Assembly (NCBI GenBank): GCA_028095005.1
Contig: CM051462.1
Span: 127,834,752-127,898,751, forward strand
Length of the DNA: 64,000 nucleotides
From: Rhynchospora pubera
Lineage: Eukaryota > Streptophyta > Magnoliopsida > Poales > Cyperaceae
Direction: 5' to 3'
Shown here: piece after piece, positions 24,311-37,700 of the stretch
Layout of the letters: every line of letters begins with the position of its first letter
How positions within the stretch are numbered: the first letter of the stretch is position 1
Made by a program: the position numbers and the translations under genes
The notes under the pieces: model-generated
Told to the model about the DNA's origin: nothing
The model's input: the letters and a program-made list of their open reading frames with translations, nothing else
The model's database searches: none

Positions 24311-27300
24311 TTGTGGACTTTGGATTGCAGGGGACAATAGACGGAGTGGCTTCCGTTAAAAGTGACATTTGGCGATGTTCAAAGTGACGGTTCGGTTTGC
24401 TCCCGAAGCGTTGAAGTGACATTTGGCAATGTTCGGTTTCTTTTCCTTGGGGTGATACTCGGTTTCCAGCCAAGATATCAAATAAACGGTTCTCTTGTCA
24501 CTTGAAGCGTTGCGTTGATACATGGTTTCCAGCCATGATATCAAGTAGACGATCCAGTTGCCATTTGAAGCGTTGAAGCGGTATCTAGTTTTCATCCAAG
24601 GTATCAGGGAAACGATTCGACTGTCACTCGAATCGTCAAGACATCTGGTTGCCAATCAGACGTTAAGTGACGTTCCGATCTCCATCCGAAGTACTGAGGT
24701 GATATCTGGTAGCCAGCCAGAATATCAAACAGATAATCCGATTGTTGTTCAGAGCGTTCAGGAGACATTTGGTTGCCATTCAGACATTGAGTAGACGGTT
24801 CAATCATCATTCGAGATACTGAGGTGATATCTGGTATCCAGCCAAGATATCCCACAGGTTATCCGATTGTTGCTTGAGGTGTCGACATTGCATCTGGTCG
24901 CAAGTCAAATATCCAGGAATCGATTCAGCTGCCACCTGAACCGAAGACGCTTGGTTGCCAGCCAAGTGTTAAGTGCCAATTCGATTATCATCCGGAGTAT
25001 TGAGGTGGTACCTGGTATCCAGCCAAGGTACCAAACAATTGGTCCGATTGCTATTCGAATCGTTTAGAAGTGACATCTGGGTGCCAGTCAGATGTTCCCT
25101 TCCGATTCGATCATAATTGAGACTCTGAAGTGATATCTGGTAGCCAGCCAGCTTATCGGACAGATGACTCGATTATCCTTCGAAGCGTTGAAGTGACGTC
25201 CACTCGCCAATCAGATAAGTAACAATTCGATCTTCACTCAGAGTATTGAGGTGATACCTGGCAGCCACCCGAGGCATCAAACAATAGTCTGACTGTTATT
25301 CGAAATGTTGAAAGGAATCTGATTGCTAGTCGGTCGTTCAATGGACAGTTCAGCTGCCACCTGAAGTGTCCGAATTTCATCTGGATGCCAGTCAGATGTT
25401 AAAGTGACATTTGTTCGCCAAACGGGTATTGAACAGACGGTTCGATCCTCCTTAGAATATTCTGATGATACTTGGTAGCCAGCCGAGATATCATGCAGAT
25501 AGTCCAAGTGTTACTCGAAACCTCGCAAGGAACCCTGATTGCTATTCAAACATTCAGCGGATAGTTCAGCTGCCACCTGAAATATCCAAGGTTTCAACAG
25601 TTCGGCTCTCATCTGAAGCATTGAAACTATCCTTCGCCAGACCCTTGGGTTTGTGGGCGTCCAAAAATCTTATGCGCGCGGGTGCTACCCAAGTCAGCTG
25701 CCCCTTGGCTTCCCCAGGTGCGGGTGACAATTGGTTCTCGATCATAGGAGCGTACCTCTGACGCTCAGTCTCTGACCAATCGTTCAATGTGACGTAATGC
25801 TTGACATCTAGGCAAGACGAGTCACTCAAATGACGCTAAGCGTTCAAGTAACGTCCGGCTGCCGACCGGTACGTCATGAACAGTTGGTTCTCGATCATGG
25901 GAGTGTTCCTCTAACACTCAGTCTCTGACCAGCTGTTGAAGCTTCGCTTGATTCCTGATCAAGCGTCAATGCGACATAGTGCTTGGCATTTAGCCAAGAA
26001 AAGTCAATAGGGTGACGCTCGGCAATCTTTGCGAGTGTTCAGGTAATGCCCGGCTTCCGACCGGGACATTGTAATTTCCCTCCAGCACCGAAAGAGGTAA
26101 GTTTTGTTGTATGAGATCTGGTTGTTGATTTAAAAGATAGACTAAGTCGACATTACTGAGCTGTTTGAGGCATAAGCAATGTGACTAAGGAACATGTTGA
26201 AAGTTTCTGAATGAGGATATTATTTGGGTAAGGATTATGGATCCATTTGATGTAGTGATGTGATCTGGGATAAGGTCTTTAATATATGAGGGAGTCGTTT
26301 ACAGCAACAGTGTTGGCCTCGATATATCCTTGGCGGTTAGATTGCAAATACTCAAGTTAGGACCTCCTGCCTTCTTGAGAGAGCGGGTGCCTTAGATAAC
26401 CGTAGACTCCTGAAATAAAATATGATCTTTCCCCAAGGTACGGGTATGATGATGTGGAATTTGTCCATAGTGACAATATTTGCATGTCTTTGATAGGATC
26501 ATAATGCCGTGTGCCTGTGTCAGCGGTGTCGGCATATGTTATCTCCGGCGGGTAGGTTGCATACACTCAAGATCGGACCTCCTGCCTTTCTTGAGAGAGC
26601 GGGTGCCTTTGATAATCGTGGCTTTCATCGTCTCAGCAGGCTTAGGACAACATTGTGAGCTTTTCTCAGACTGCAAGGAGTTCTGCTCATATGTGGTTGG
26701 ATCCATATTCTTCACCGATAATATCTTGCGGTGTAATGTGCCTTCTCTTTGGGATTTTATCAATTTGCTTGAATATTGTTTTGGTCTTCATCTGATTTGC
26801 ATATTATTTCGGGTCTCTTGATAGGGTCCCGTGACATCGTGATAGATCTCACTATCCATCATTTTGAGGCTAGCGAATCTCAATTTAACCAGATCATTGA
26901 GCTTGATACTTCACCAGTACTCTTGTTTGTTAGCAACAGTACTTAGTGTCTCCATTTTTTTTTTATCCATGCCCGTCGAGACGATGACCGTCTGGTGGTT
27001 TTGGTCACTTGGGGTTATGATGAGCTTTATCTAGAGTCATAAACGGAGCACTAGACTCGGTCGTGCTAGTATTCTGTTATGACTTTCTGAATTTTGTGAT
27101 ATTATCCATGCCTTCAGTGATTTGATCATGAGCCTTTGAGCCTTTGCCGAAACGGCTTTTCTTCATAATATCCAGGAGAGGATAATGGTAGGGGTATGTT
27201 TGGTAGGGTTTTTAGTGGTGATGATTAGCCAAATAGATTCCCTTTATTTTTCTGAGCTTCCAGGATTTTTCCTCATATTTTTCTAAACCTCCTGTGATTT

Positions 27301-30300
27301 CTCATGAATTTTTAAAGGTTGCTGGATTTTTAAATAAATATAAGGCTGAGGTGGCAATCTATGATTGGCCAGAACTTGGAATATGGATTAAAAATATTCT
27401 GTTTGGATTTTGGTTGTGGTTTTGGCATGAATATATTCTCCATATTTTTCTGGATCCGTAGAAATTTAGTTTGGATTTTTCTGAGTTATGGTTGAATTTC
27501 TATGAATTTTTGAACTTCCAGCAATAAAATGATGCCACATCAGCAGAGGTGCCACGTGGCAAATCCTGGTTGGTCCACGCCAACGGAGAGAATAAGAGAT
27601 TAGCAGCGACTCCAGTTGTGAGAGTGACACATGGCTTCATCTGAATGGTCCATGTAGGTTGCTAGTGGGTTGCCACACGGATTTGACTCGCCACAACCAA
27701 ATTGCCACAGAGAATCAGGAAAGTTGGGACGCCTCTTATAAAATTATTCTGTTTTCCCCATACTCCCGGTGTTTCGTGGAGATGCAGATCCCTTCCCATG
27801 TGGGCCCCGCAGTCAGTGAGTGTTGCGATCCGTTGATAGTGAGCCAGGTTCATGCGGGTAGGGAAAATGAATCCCTTCTCTTTCTGTTTCCTTTCTTCGT
27901 CGTCGACGAAGCTCTTCGCCATGGCCGTCTAATTAAGCTTGTCAAGTGATTGTTCAGCCTTGGGACAATGCCGAACGGGATCGCGGAACCCTCAGGAGGT
28001 CGTGGGACCCATTTATTGAGCTTGTTTCTCCTTCCTTTACTGCAATCAAACTTATCCCAATCGACTAGGGTTTAACAGGGTTTGACGGTGGTTATGGGTC
28101 TCTGGTGGTGTTTGTGCCAAATTGGCATGCCTGAGAGTGTAGTGAGAGACCCATGAAGCTTGGTGCATCTTCAATTTTGTTGCCGAGGTCCTCCGGCATG
28201 GTGTTTCACCTCAGCCAGAACCTGCCATGGCGATGAAGTGGTAATTGCAGCCATCTAGAAGCCATTATGTCTTGATGATGGCTTTGAGAGCATGGTGACC
28301 TACTTCTGAAGAGATGTACAGCTCCAATTTGATTGTAGGCTGTTCTCAACTAAGAGTCTCACCCCAGCTCAATCGTGGATGCGATGACAAGCCATTGGCT
28401 TCTCCTATGGCTGTTGTCTCTCCATGTCGGTGCAGAGAGTGCAAGGAGGCACTGGAGAGCACATTGGCATGCTCTTAAAGACGTATGACCCCTCAATTGA
28501 ATCACAGGACCATGGCAATATGGTGTTCCTTCTTGATTTGAATCTGACCATGGTGGTGATGGTGAGACATCCTTGTATGTACTGGAAAAGGGATGGAGGT
28601 GTGTGAACCCGACAGCTTGTATATGTGAAATAGCAAGCCATCAAGTTAACACAGTTGACCCTCCACTATGTAACCCCTCCTTGGCATGGCTTAGATTGAA
28701 CTGATTGCCTCTTTCATGGGTTGCCATATGTTGGTATGAGGTAATGTTCAAAGCTCCATGAACTTCAAAACCTGCTGTCCATTTTTGCCCTGCTGTCCTT
28801 GTTGTTTATGTTTGTTGTCCACTTTTTTGTTTTGTATATGATAATTTGTTTAATATTAAAGGTGCAAACTCAAGTTACAAACACAGCCTGCTTTGGCTTC
28901 ATTCCTCACTGTGTTTCTTATATATAATGCAAGTGTGATTTTAACCTACATGAATGTAGAATGTAAAGGCATGATGTAAAGAAAATAAGTTTTTAGTTTT
29001 TTTCTTTTACATTATTTGCTAAATGCATTTATATACATATTTACATAAACACTTTTCTGTTGATCCCTCACATTTTTGTTATGTGTGTGTGAAACCAGAA
29101 AATATTGAAATAACAATGAAAGTTGCAAAGGAAGGAGAAATAACCTTCTTACTTATCAAAGCAGTTTACACAAAAGAGTAGATTACACAATCCCTAATGT
29201 TGCTGTAAATATGAAACTACTTCTAACACACTCTTTTTTTTGTTTTTTTTTTAGTAAGTAGCTATCCTAACTCAATGCTCTCTGGTCAGTTGCTTGAAGA
29301 TGGTTTGGCTTCCTCTCTTTTTATGACTTGATGCTCACAGCATGTGTATACACGTTATGGTTTTTTTTTTTTTTTAGGAGGTGAGAGCTTCTTTTTTTTT
29401 TTATGGCTTCTGAGGTGCCTTATTTATAGGAGAACCAGATGGGTTCCTGTAGATGGCACCAATGATCAACGTATTGGACAACTTTACCCCTGCTGACCAT
29501 TTTGGGTATTTCATCTCTTCTGCGCAGAGCTTCACTGTACCCAATTTACTCATCTTCAGGGAATATTTTATCATCAAGTACCAGTCTCTCTTTGTTCCTT
29601 TCTATTGTCGCAGCATCTCCTTTTATTGTTGTCATTAGTGAGGCAGTGTTTATCTTGCAGAAATTAATCCTCTCGATTTTCTAATCATCTTATCATCTCC
29701 AGTTTCAGTTTAGAATGAATACCTTCTATGTGAACTGCTCCTTGATTTATCAATTATAAATCTTCTTTGAACTCTACGGATTCTCTCATCATATATATAT
29801 ATTTTTTTTCCATTTTTGAGGAATAGTTTCCTGACTTTACCCCAAGAACAACTCATACTAATTTTCATCAGTATTTGCAAACCGAGCTAGGCCAATTTAC
29901 GATTTCTTTCTCCTCTTATTCCACTGGCTTCTCATATGTATGCTTTATTAAATATTGGCATCCATCACGTGTCGCTCATCTTCTGAAATCTGGTGTTGAG
30001 TTTGCACACGGCTGTTCCATGGTTTTGATGATTTTATCCCATAATCCTTTTAATTGTCATATCACACATCTCTATTAATACTCCCTGATGGTTGCCTAAC
30101 CATGAAATTTAATCAATTGAGTTTCATTCTCATCAATTTAGCCATCATAAGGAATTGTGAATTTTTCAGACCATAGTGAATTTGAGTCCCCTCCATCTCA
30201 ATCTGACTGGAGGGCATGGAATTGAGCTCATCCATTGGCATTTGGGATTCCATCTTCTCACAATTAAATGCCCCGACATCATGGCATGGTGGAGAGGTGA

Positions 30301-33300
30301 GTTGAGGTGTCTAAGCTGCACTGGGCTTCATGTCTCGGCAGGTGTATGAGATTGAGCCGTGCTCTCTTGTGCGCATCGTAATGATGAGAGGAGACAATGA
30401 GATTCCTCTCTCTGTTGCTGGTGTCAGCGGGAATAAAGGGAGGGACTGTCTGGTCATTAAATGCGGGGAGAGAGGTGGTTGCTTCATTGCGTCAAGGTGC
30501 TTGTCAGAGGGTGTTGTCGGAAGAGAAGAGAAGGCGGAAGAGATACCGTGATGGGCCGAGAGGGATTTCCCATGGGCCTTCCGTTATCTTTTTTTTTTTT
30601 GCTTTGGACTGATGTATATTGGGCCGAAAGTGGGCTGCATGGATTGAAGTAAGGCAGGAGGGATTAGTTTAAATCGGATATGTGATTGAGATTATTTGCA
30701 CGAATCTTGATGCCTCTATATATACGCCGATTTCGTATTTTGTTGGAATGTAATGCATAATCATATAACTTCATATATTGATATACATGAAATTATACAA
30801 CTATTTACTTTTGTGTCGTATCTTAAGGCATGGCTTGTGCCTTTCATGAATCTTGAGAGATGTAACATGATATGTTAATGTTAGCACCAATATGGCCATT
30901 GGAATTTTAGAACCGCGTGGTTTGGCAAGATATTGAAATTTTTAATGATCATATCCGCGAATATATCCTCCCGATTTATCCGGGGTAATGTTTAGGCTAG
31001 TCTGAAAATTTATTTCTTAATCATGAACCCCCATTCGACTGCTTATAGTAGCCTAAAAAAATTTTTGTACCGTCGTCCGGTAATTATGGCAATATTTTAG
31101 GGTTCAACAAATGCCCCCCACCAGAGTGGGTTGGGAGAATTATTTTCGAGCGACCTGCTCTGGTGCCTTGTCATGAGCCACTATTTGTGTTTGTCTTTTA
31201 TTGGCTTCTCAACTGAAATATGATGCCCCTTTTTATGATAAGTATGACGCTGCTACTCGGTTACGCGCATGCCTGGTAAAGTCGTTGTCTTTTCTTCGTT
31301 GGATAGCAATTCCGTACTAAGCCCCGCATTTAATTTTCGCCAATTCTCGATGTGTCATTGCCTTTGTGTCACATCTTTGCCTGTTACCATGTGGCCTTAG
31401 AGGTTCGGTTCCAGGTTCGGATAGATTCCCCTTTTGGTTCGGTTATGCACAGTGAGACCTTATCCGAGTCTATATACGGGAGTTCTTTTTCTCTTTTGTC
31501 ACCATCTCTTTTCGTTAAACTTCCCATTTATATCTCCCACCATGATCCATGAATGCTTTGAGAAAATATCCCAACATCTCTTGAGCAGCTTTTAAAGCTT
31601 TGATAGCTTTGTAGTGCCTTGAGTAATCTCTGGGTCTTTCCGGGACATTCCCGTTTTACCCATAATATCTTTGCATCGCTAGCCCTAGTATCTTTTCTTT
31701 AATGTCTGGGGTAGGGAATAAGATGTCATAGAACATCTTATACGTTTTGCTCAAACATTTCACATGTAGAAGTTGAGGTCTCCCTCGTCACATGTAGAAG
31801 TTGAGGTCTCTTCAGAAGGTGTGACGAGCTTATCCTCCTCATGGCGCACCCTTTTTCTTTTGCAAAATCTTTACTGCGGAAGGTGTCATTCATGAAAAGA
31901 ATTACACGCCTATCATTTCCTTGCTCTTGTATGCTGCTTTAATCAGGAGTGTCTCATTTTCCGTCCTGGGTGATGTTGCTGCTTCGAAGTGGCGCTAGCC
32001 TTCTTGATTTTGCAATTTTTCTATCTTAGATCTGGCTAGCTTTGTCGTGGCGGAACCGCGTTGCACCATGATAGTCATTTTGTATGGTGGTTTTTCTATG
32101 TATTATCATGGGCACTCTGTTGTTGTATGTGTGTTGGGTAAGGTCGTGTAGACACATGTATGACACGTTTGCGAGTATTGATATCAGCATATGCGTTAAA
32201 ACTTGTAATGGCAGGCTTTTATGATGTTGTAATATATGTGTTTCTTTATTCGCCTCGTGTTTTGCTGGTTCCAATATTTGTCTCTTTATGACTGTGGGCC
32301 AACATATCATGTAATGTCTTTTCATTTAGGGAACGTGGTGCTGTAGTGTGGTCACGCGTGCGCATTCACCATAGTTGCGGTCCCCCTTTTTTGTCTCTTT
32401 CTTTCTCATTCTTTTTATCGCGTCTCTTCCCCTCTTTTTTTTTTAACCCGACTTCTTTACTCTACCTTTCCGCCACCTCTTCATTAATATTATCAAATGG
32501 CTAGTGAAGGCGACGAGCGCTTCCCCTCTTCTGCTGATGAATTCAGCGACCACCATGGCCGTACCACAGAGGAGATCGAGGAACTTGAAGAGGATGCAAT
32601 GCCGGAAATCGTGCACGCTCTTGGTGGTGACTGGGGAAACCCATATGACCAAGAGACCCATGCTTACTGGAGGCCACTTCCTTCTTACAATTGGGGTGTT
32701 AATTCTGCTCCGCCTGAACTCCCGGAATACAAGCGGCCTTCTTGCTTTTATTTTTTTTTTTTGGCTCCCTGTGTTTGTAGCTTTTTGTATAACAGCTCTC
32801 CATTTGTACTTTTCGGGGGATAAAATCGATTGGAGTAGGTAGCATGTATCTCTCAATTCTATGAATGCAATGCCACGATTGGTGGTTGATTTGTTCATCT
32901 CCCCCTTACTTTTTTTTTCGTGCCTTTATTTTGTTTTAGGGACAAAATACATAAAACCCTGTTCATTATTTAATGACGGTATAATGAACTTACCGGTGTT
33001 GGTTGAATTATGGCTCACTCCAACAATTGACCATTTTGCAAGTGGAATTTAGGCTTGTAGATTTTGTGGTGCTTAGGATATATATTTGGTGGAGGAAACG
33101 TCTTATGTTGCTATAAAGCAAGACGCTCCTTATTTTCCTTTATGGACATAAAGCTTCAGCTGCTCCATGTACCTGCAAAATAAAATAAGAAATGCGAAAT
33201 TGTTATTTATTTTGTTTTAAGGGACAAAATGACAAAACCCTCGTTCATCGCTTTCGAAACCGGTAAGATGAACGTTCACCGGTGATAGTAGGTTTAAGGC

Positions 33301-34718
33301 CGGCACTATCAATAGGCCCTTTATTTTGTAGAGATTGGCTGTGGAATTTTCTAGAGTTTTGGGAAAAAAAATGTTTTGTGGAAGAGACGTCTCATATTGC
33401 CTTATGGCGAGGCATCCCTTGAATATAGGACATGTTTTTGTTTTTTTTTTTTGTTTTTTTTTTTTTTTTTTGAGGTACGATCGGACCATCCAGCTGTCAT
33501 TCCTCATTTCCTTCAATGCGAGAGAGTATAGACCACTCCATGAAATGGAACTTATCCATTTTCTCCATTTGGTAGGAATCGAACCCGTTATTTTTAGGAT
33601 AACGGCGGGACCACTAACCATCTGTGCCGGGCCCCCATGTTCGAAATCACAATCGTTATTATGATAGTCATTTGATTCATATGGGTCGTCCACATCGCTT
33701 GATTGTAGCATCAACCCTCTCAATATTCTTATCAAAAATAGGTTGAGATACCAAACTTGCAAAAATCATTTCAATATCGATTGTTGGAATATAGAGGTTA
33801 AGGACTTGACACATAGGGGTTTCCGGTCTTTAGGAGATCAAGATACCAAACTCGCAAGGGTCGATCTGATTTGATTATAGAAACTGAAGACGTAGAAGTT
33901 TTTAATCTCGTACAGGTCAAGATACCAAACTTATGGGGATCGGTCTGATATCAATCGGTAGGTTGTAGGGGCTTCGGACTGAAGACGTAGAGGTTTTCAA
34001 TCTCGGATAGGTCGAGATACCAGACTCACGGTAGTCGATCTGATATCAACCGGTAGATCTTAAAGGTTTCGGACTGAAGACGAAGAGGTTTTCAATCTCG
34101 GATAGGTCGAGATACCAGACTCACGGTAGTCGGTCTGATATCAACCGGTAGATCTTAAAGGTTTCGGACTGAAGACGAAGAGGTTTTCAATCTCGGATAG
34201 GTCGAGATACCAGACTCACGGTAGTCGATCTGATATCAACCAGTAGATCTTAAAGGTTTCGGACTGAAGACGAAGAGGTTTTCAATCTCGGATAGGTCGA
34301 GATACCAGACTCACGGTAGTCAATCTGATATCAACCAGTAGATCTTAAAGGTTTCGGACTGAAGACGAAGAGGTTTTCAATCTCGGATAGGGCGAGATAC
34401 CAGACTCACGGTAGTCGATCTGATATCAACCGGTAGATCTTAAAGGTTTCGGACTGAAGACGAAGAGGTTTTCAATCTCGGATAGGGCGAGATACCAGAC
34501 TCACGGTAGTCGATCTGATATCAACCGGTAGATCTTAAGGGTTTCGGACTGAAGACGAAGAGGTTTTCAATCTCGGATAGGTCGAGATACCAGACTCACA
34601 GTGATCGGTCTGATATCAACCAGTAGATTGTAGAGGCTTCGGACTGAAGATGTAGAATTTTTCGAATAGGTCGAGATACCAGACTCACGGTGATCGGTCT
34701 GATATCAACCGGTACCCC

Positions 34719-34760
<42 letters not shown>

Positions 34761-37700
34761 CCCCCCGCTATGTCGCTTGGTCATCATTTATGTGGTGCTG
34801 GATCTTGCAGGACGTGCTCTGGGAGATGCAATTCTCCTTTTCTAAGTTTATCTTCAATCCAATCTTTAAATACGTAGCAATCCTTGATTGTATGCCCAAT
34901 GATTCTGTGATATAAACAGAAGTTGGGATTGTCGCGTTGATGTTCTGAATCTGGGCGATTACATTTAGGTAATTGTAAATCACATTGCATGGCTAGATCA
35001 AAGATCTCAGAAATCTTATCTTTTTGGAAAGAGTATAATTTTCTCCGCCATCCTCTTATTGACAAATTTTCCCTCAGGTTCTTACGGTTTGTAACAACCT
35101 TAAGGATTTTTGTCATTGATGTTTCTTCTTCTTGGATCATCTGAACATCACTCAGTTTGTTTTTTACTTTCTTGGGGTTTAGTTTCTCGAATTGCTTCTG
35201 TGAGGTGATTGGAGTATTGTCGCTTGTTTTTTTGCAAGCCTCCCAATAATCTTTGAATCTCAGTGTGCCTTTTTTGAAGTTCCTGCATCTCTTGGCATAT
35301 CTTTTCATTTTTCTTTTGTAGCATGGAAAGCTCCCTGCATAAGTCCTCATTTTCTCGACATAATTTATTCATCGCCCGATTCATCATATCGCCTTCGTAA
35401 TACATCTCACTATTTCTTTGATGGAGCATCATGATTTGTTGTTCATGTCTTTGTAGATGCTTAGCAAGGCCCTCCATGGTTTGTTGATCATTGCAGGCGA
35501 TGGTAGTTATGATTCCTTGCACCTTGCTTTCTTCAAAGGAGATGCTTTCAGATCTTGTCGCTACAAGTGCAATCTCTTCAGTTTCACTATTCCAACTCTG
35601 TATACCCCCTTCCTGGGTTTCAATGTCTGTCCCATGTACCGGGTTTTCTTGAGATGGACCTTTCTCTTCTTTGAGGGTGACTTCCTCAAATTGTTCCATC
35701 TCGAGTACGACATCTCCAGTATCACTGCTGCGATTTTGTATGTTTTCTTCCTGAATATCGTTATCTATCCCATACACCAGGATTTCTTGAGATAAATTCT
35801 CCTTATCTTCAAAGGTAGTTTCTTCAATCACAGGGCGGATTTCTTCAATATTGCTACTCCAGTTTTGTACATTTTCTGCTTGATCATTGTTATATGTCCT
35901 AACGGTATATACTGGGCTTTCTTCGAATGGATTTTTCTCTGTCTCATGGGTATCTTCGTCATATTCCATTATCATGGGGAAAACTTTTTTAGTTCCGCTA
36001 CTCAGGCTTTGTGCTTCTCCCTCAGCTTCATCATCTATTCCGATTGCATATACTGTGAAGGATTCATCGTCTGAGTCAATGTCAGAACGCTCATGTGGTG
36101 TAGGTTCTTGCCTTTCGATTTCTGACAATGATATTTCGCCTGATTTGACTCGCTCTTCTACCCAGTCTTTGAATACCCAACAATTTTCAATCTTGTGTCC
36201 TAATACCCTATGGTATGGACAAAAGTTTGGATTGTCAGATTGTTTCATTTCCTCTGGACGTTTGCTTGGTGGCAACTGAAGATCGTCTTCCATAGCCCGT
36301 CGAAATAACTCAGGAACTACTTTCTTCTTAAACGAATAAGGCTTGCTAGATAATTCTGCCACGGACAAGAGCCTTTTAGGATTGTTATTAGGACGACCAT
36401 ATAAACAACCAATATTCTTGTTGTTCGAGACTCTTGAGCTAGTGCCGACTTCGTATGAGGAGGGTATTCTCGATACTCGAGTCTTCTTGGATTTCGCCTT
36501 CTTTCCTTTTCTTTTAGGGTGATATGACCATGCATCTGGACCTAAGCTTTCATAATTTGACACTGCAGTGAGTAAGGCATCAAATCTAGTGATATTTCCC
36601 ATCACCAGAAATGGCTTAATCGGTCCGTATATATTTCTTATTATCATCCCTACTGCCTCATGGTCAGGAATTTGGGGTCGGCAACGAATGCTTAGGTTTC
36701 TCCACCGAGTGATGTAGTTGCTGACTGATTCTCCTTTTCCCGGCTTCTCTTTAGCCATGTCAGCCTTCGTGATCTCTTGGGTAAATTTTTCAAATGTCGA
36801 ACAAAATATATCTTCCATTTCTTCCCAAGTTTTAATACTGTTTTTCTCTAATGAGGTGTACCAATCACGTGCTTCTCCCGTTAGACTTAAAGGGAATTGT
36901 CGCATTAATAGGGCTTCATTGCGCGCTGTATCACCACATGAGTTTTTGAATTTGAACAAATGTTGCTCAGGACATTTCTTGTTCCCTCCATCGAACAATT
37001 GAAATCTTGGTTTGACATACCATTCAGGATATTGCACAGAATCATATTCTCTGGGATATGGGTTCCCGCGCCATCTTATATGTTGGGTGGAACGAGACAT
37101 TCTCTCTTTTTGCAACTCTTGACCTATCATTTCTCGTATCTTGTTTTTAATATTTTCTCGTGTTTCAAGAGAAGCATTAGAAGAAGTTTCAAGCTTTTCA
37201 ACAGTCTTTGGCATTGGCGCACTTTTTAGATAGCCTGACTTTACCCTTAAAGCATCATTTTCAGGAAAGAAATTTTCCCTTGGTTCCATTTTAATCGGAT
37301 GGCTTTGAATATCCACATACCGCCTCCTTTCGCGGTTGGTTTCTTGCTTCCTCGGTGTTACTTCTTTCCACATAGTGGTATTGCCATCTTCCGAGGATAC
37401 CCCCGAATCGGGATCTTCTTCTTGTCTGTTTAAGTCTTCATCCCCTTTGTTGAAATGGGAACCTTCATCCTTCTTATGGTCAGAAGAAAGGTTCACATTT
37501 TCATCTTTTTGGGATGACATTATATTATCTCCATTCCGTTGTTGGCCATCATTGTCGGAACTTGTTGTGCGGACCGAAATGGAGTCATCAATTTCTTCTC
37601 TCTCAGCAAATCCTATTACTGAGTTCTCATGGCATCTCTTGGGTAAGCATTGGTTCGTAATTCTTTCCGATACAAATCTTCCCAAGAGTGGGTCTCGGAG

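Larger units (their letters stand above)
23868..31109 (-). repeat. 3' LTR of the giant-LTR retroelement
   Basis: 7242 bp, nearly identical to 40095-46220. Relative to that copy it lacks 476 bp between CAA repeats (junction at about 24337; present at 40549-41024). It keeps 1580 bp (about 29455-31034) that the other copy has lost. I noticed about 13 single-base differences over the roughly 5.6 kb they share, so the insertion is recent. In element sense it starts TGTTGAACCC at 31109 and ends GTGCGAGACA at 23868. Confidence 0.92.

Noticed and set aside
24255..24473. Open frame across the (AT)n run encoding an Ile/Tyr repeat
   Set aside because: It is a product of the microsatellite.
24360..25620. 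tRNA genes or Pol III promoters suggested by GGTTCGATC-like words in the LTR array
   Set aside because: The words are one arm of the type B hairpins, vary freely, and no cloverleaf or A box goes with them.
24360..26080. CRISPR-like array of short repeats and spacers in the LTR
   Set aside because: The units are degenerate along their whole length, spacers are not unique, no cas gene exists, and the DNA is plant nuclear.
33335..33762. Open frames across 33.3-33.8 kb on both strands as genes
   Set aside because: They run through the SINE and its poly(A) tail and have no recognisable domain.
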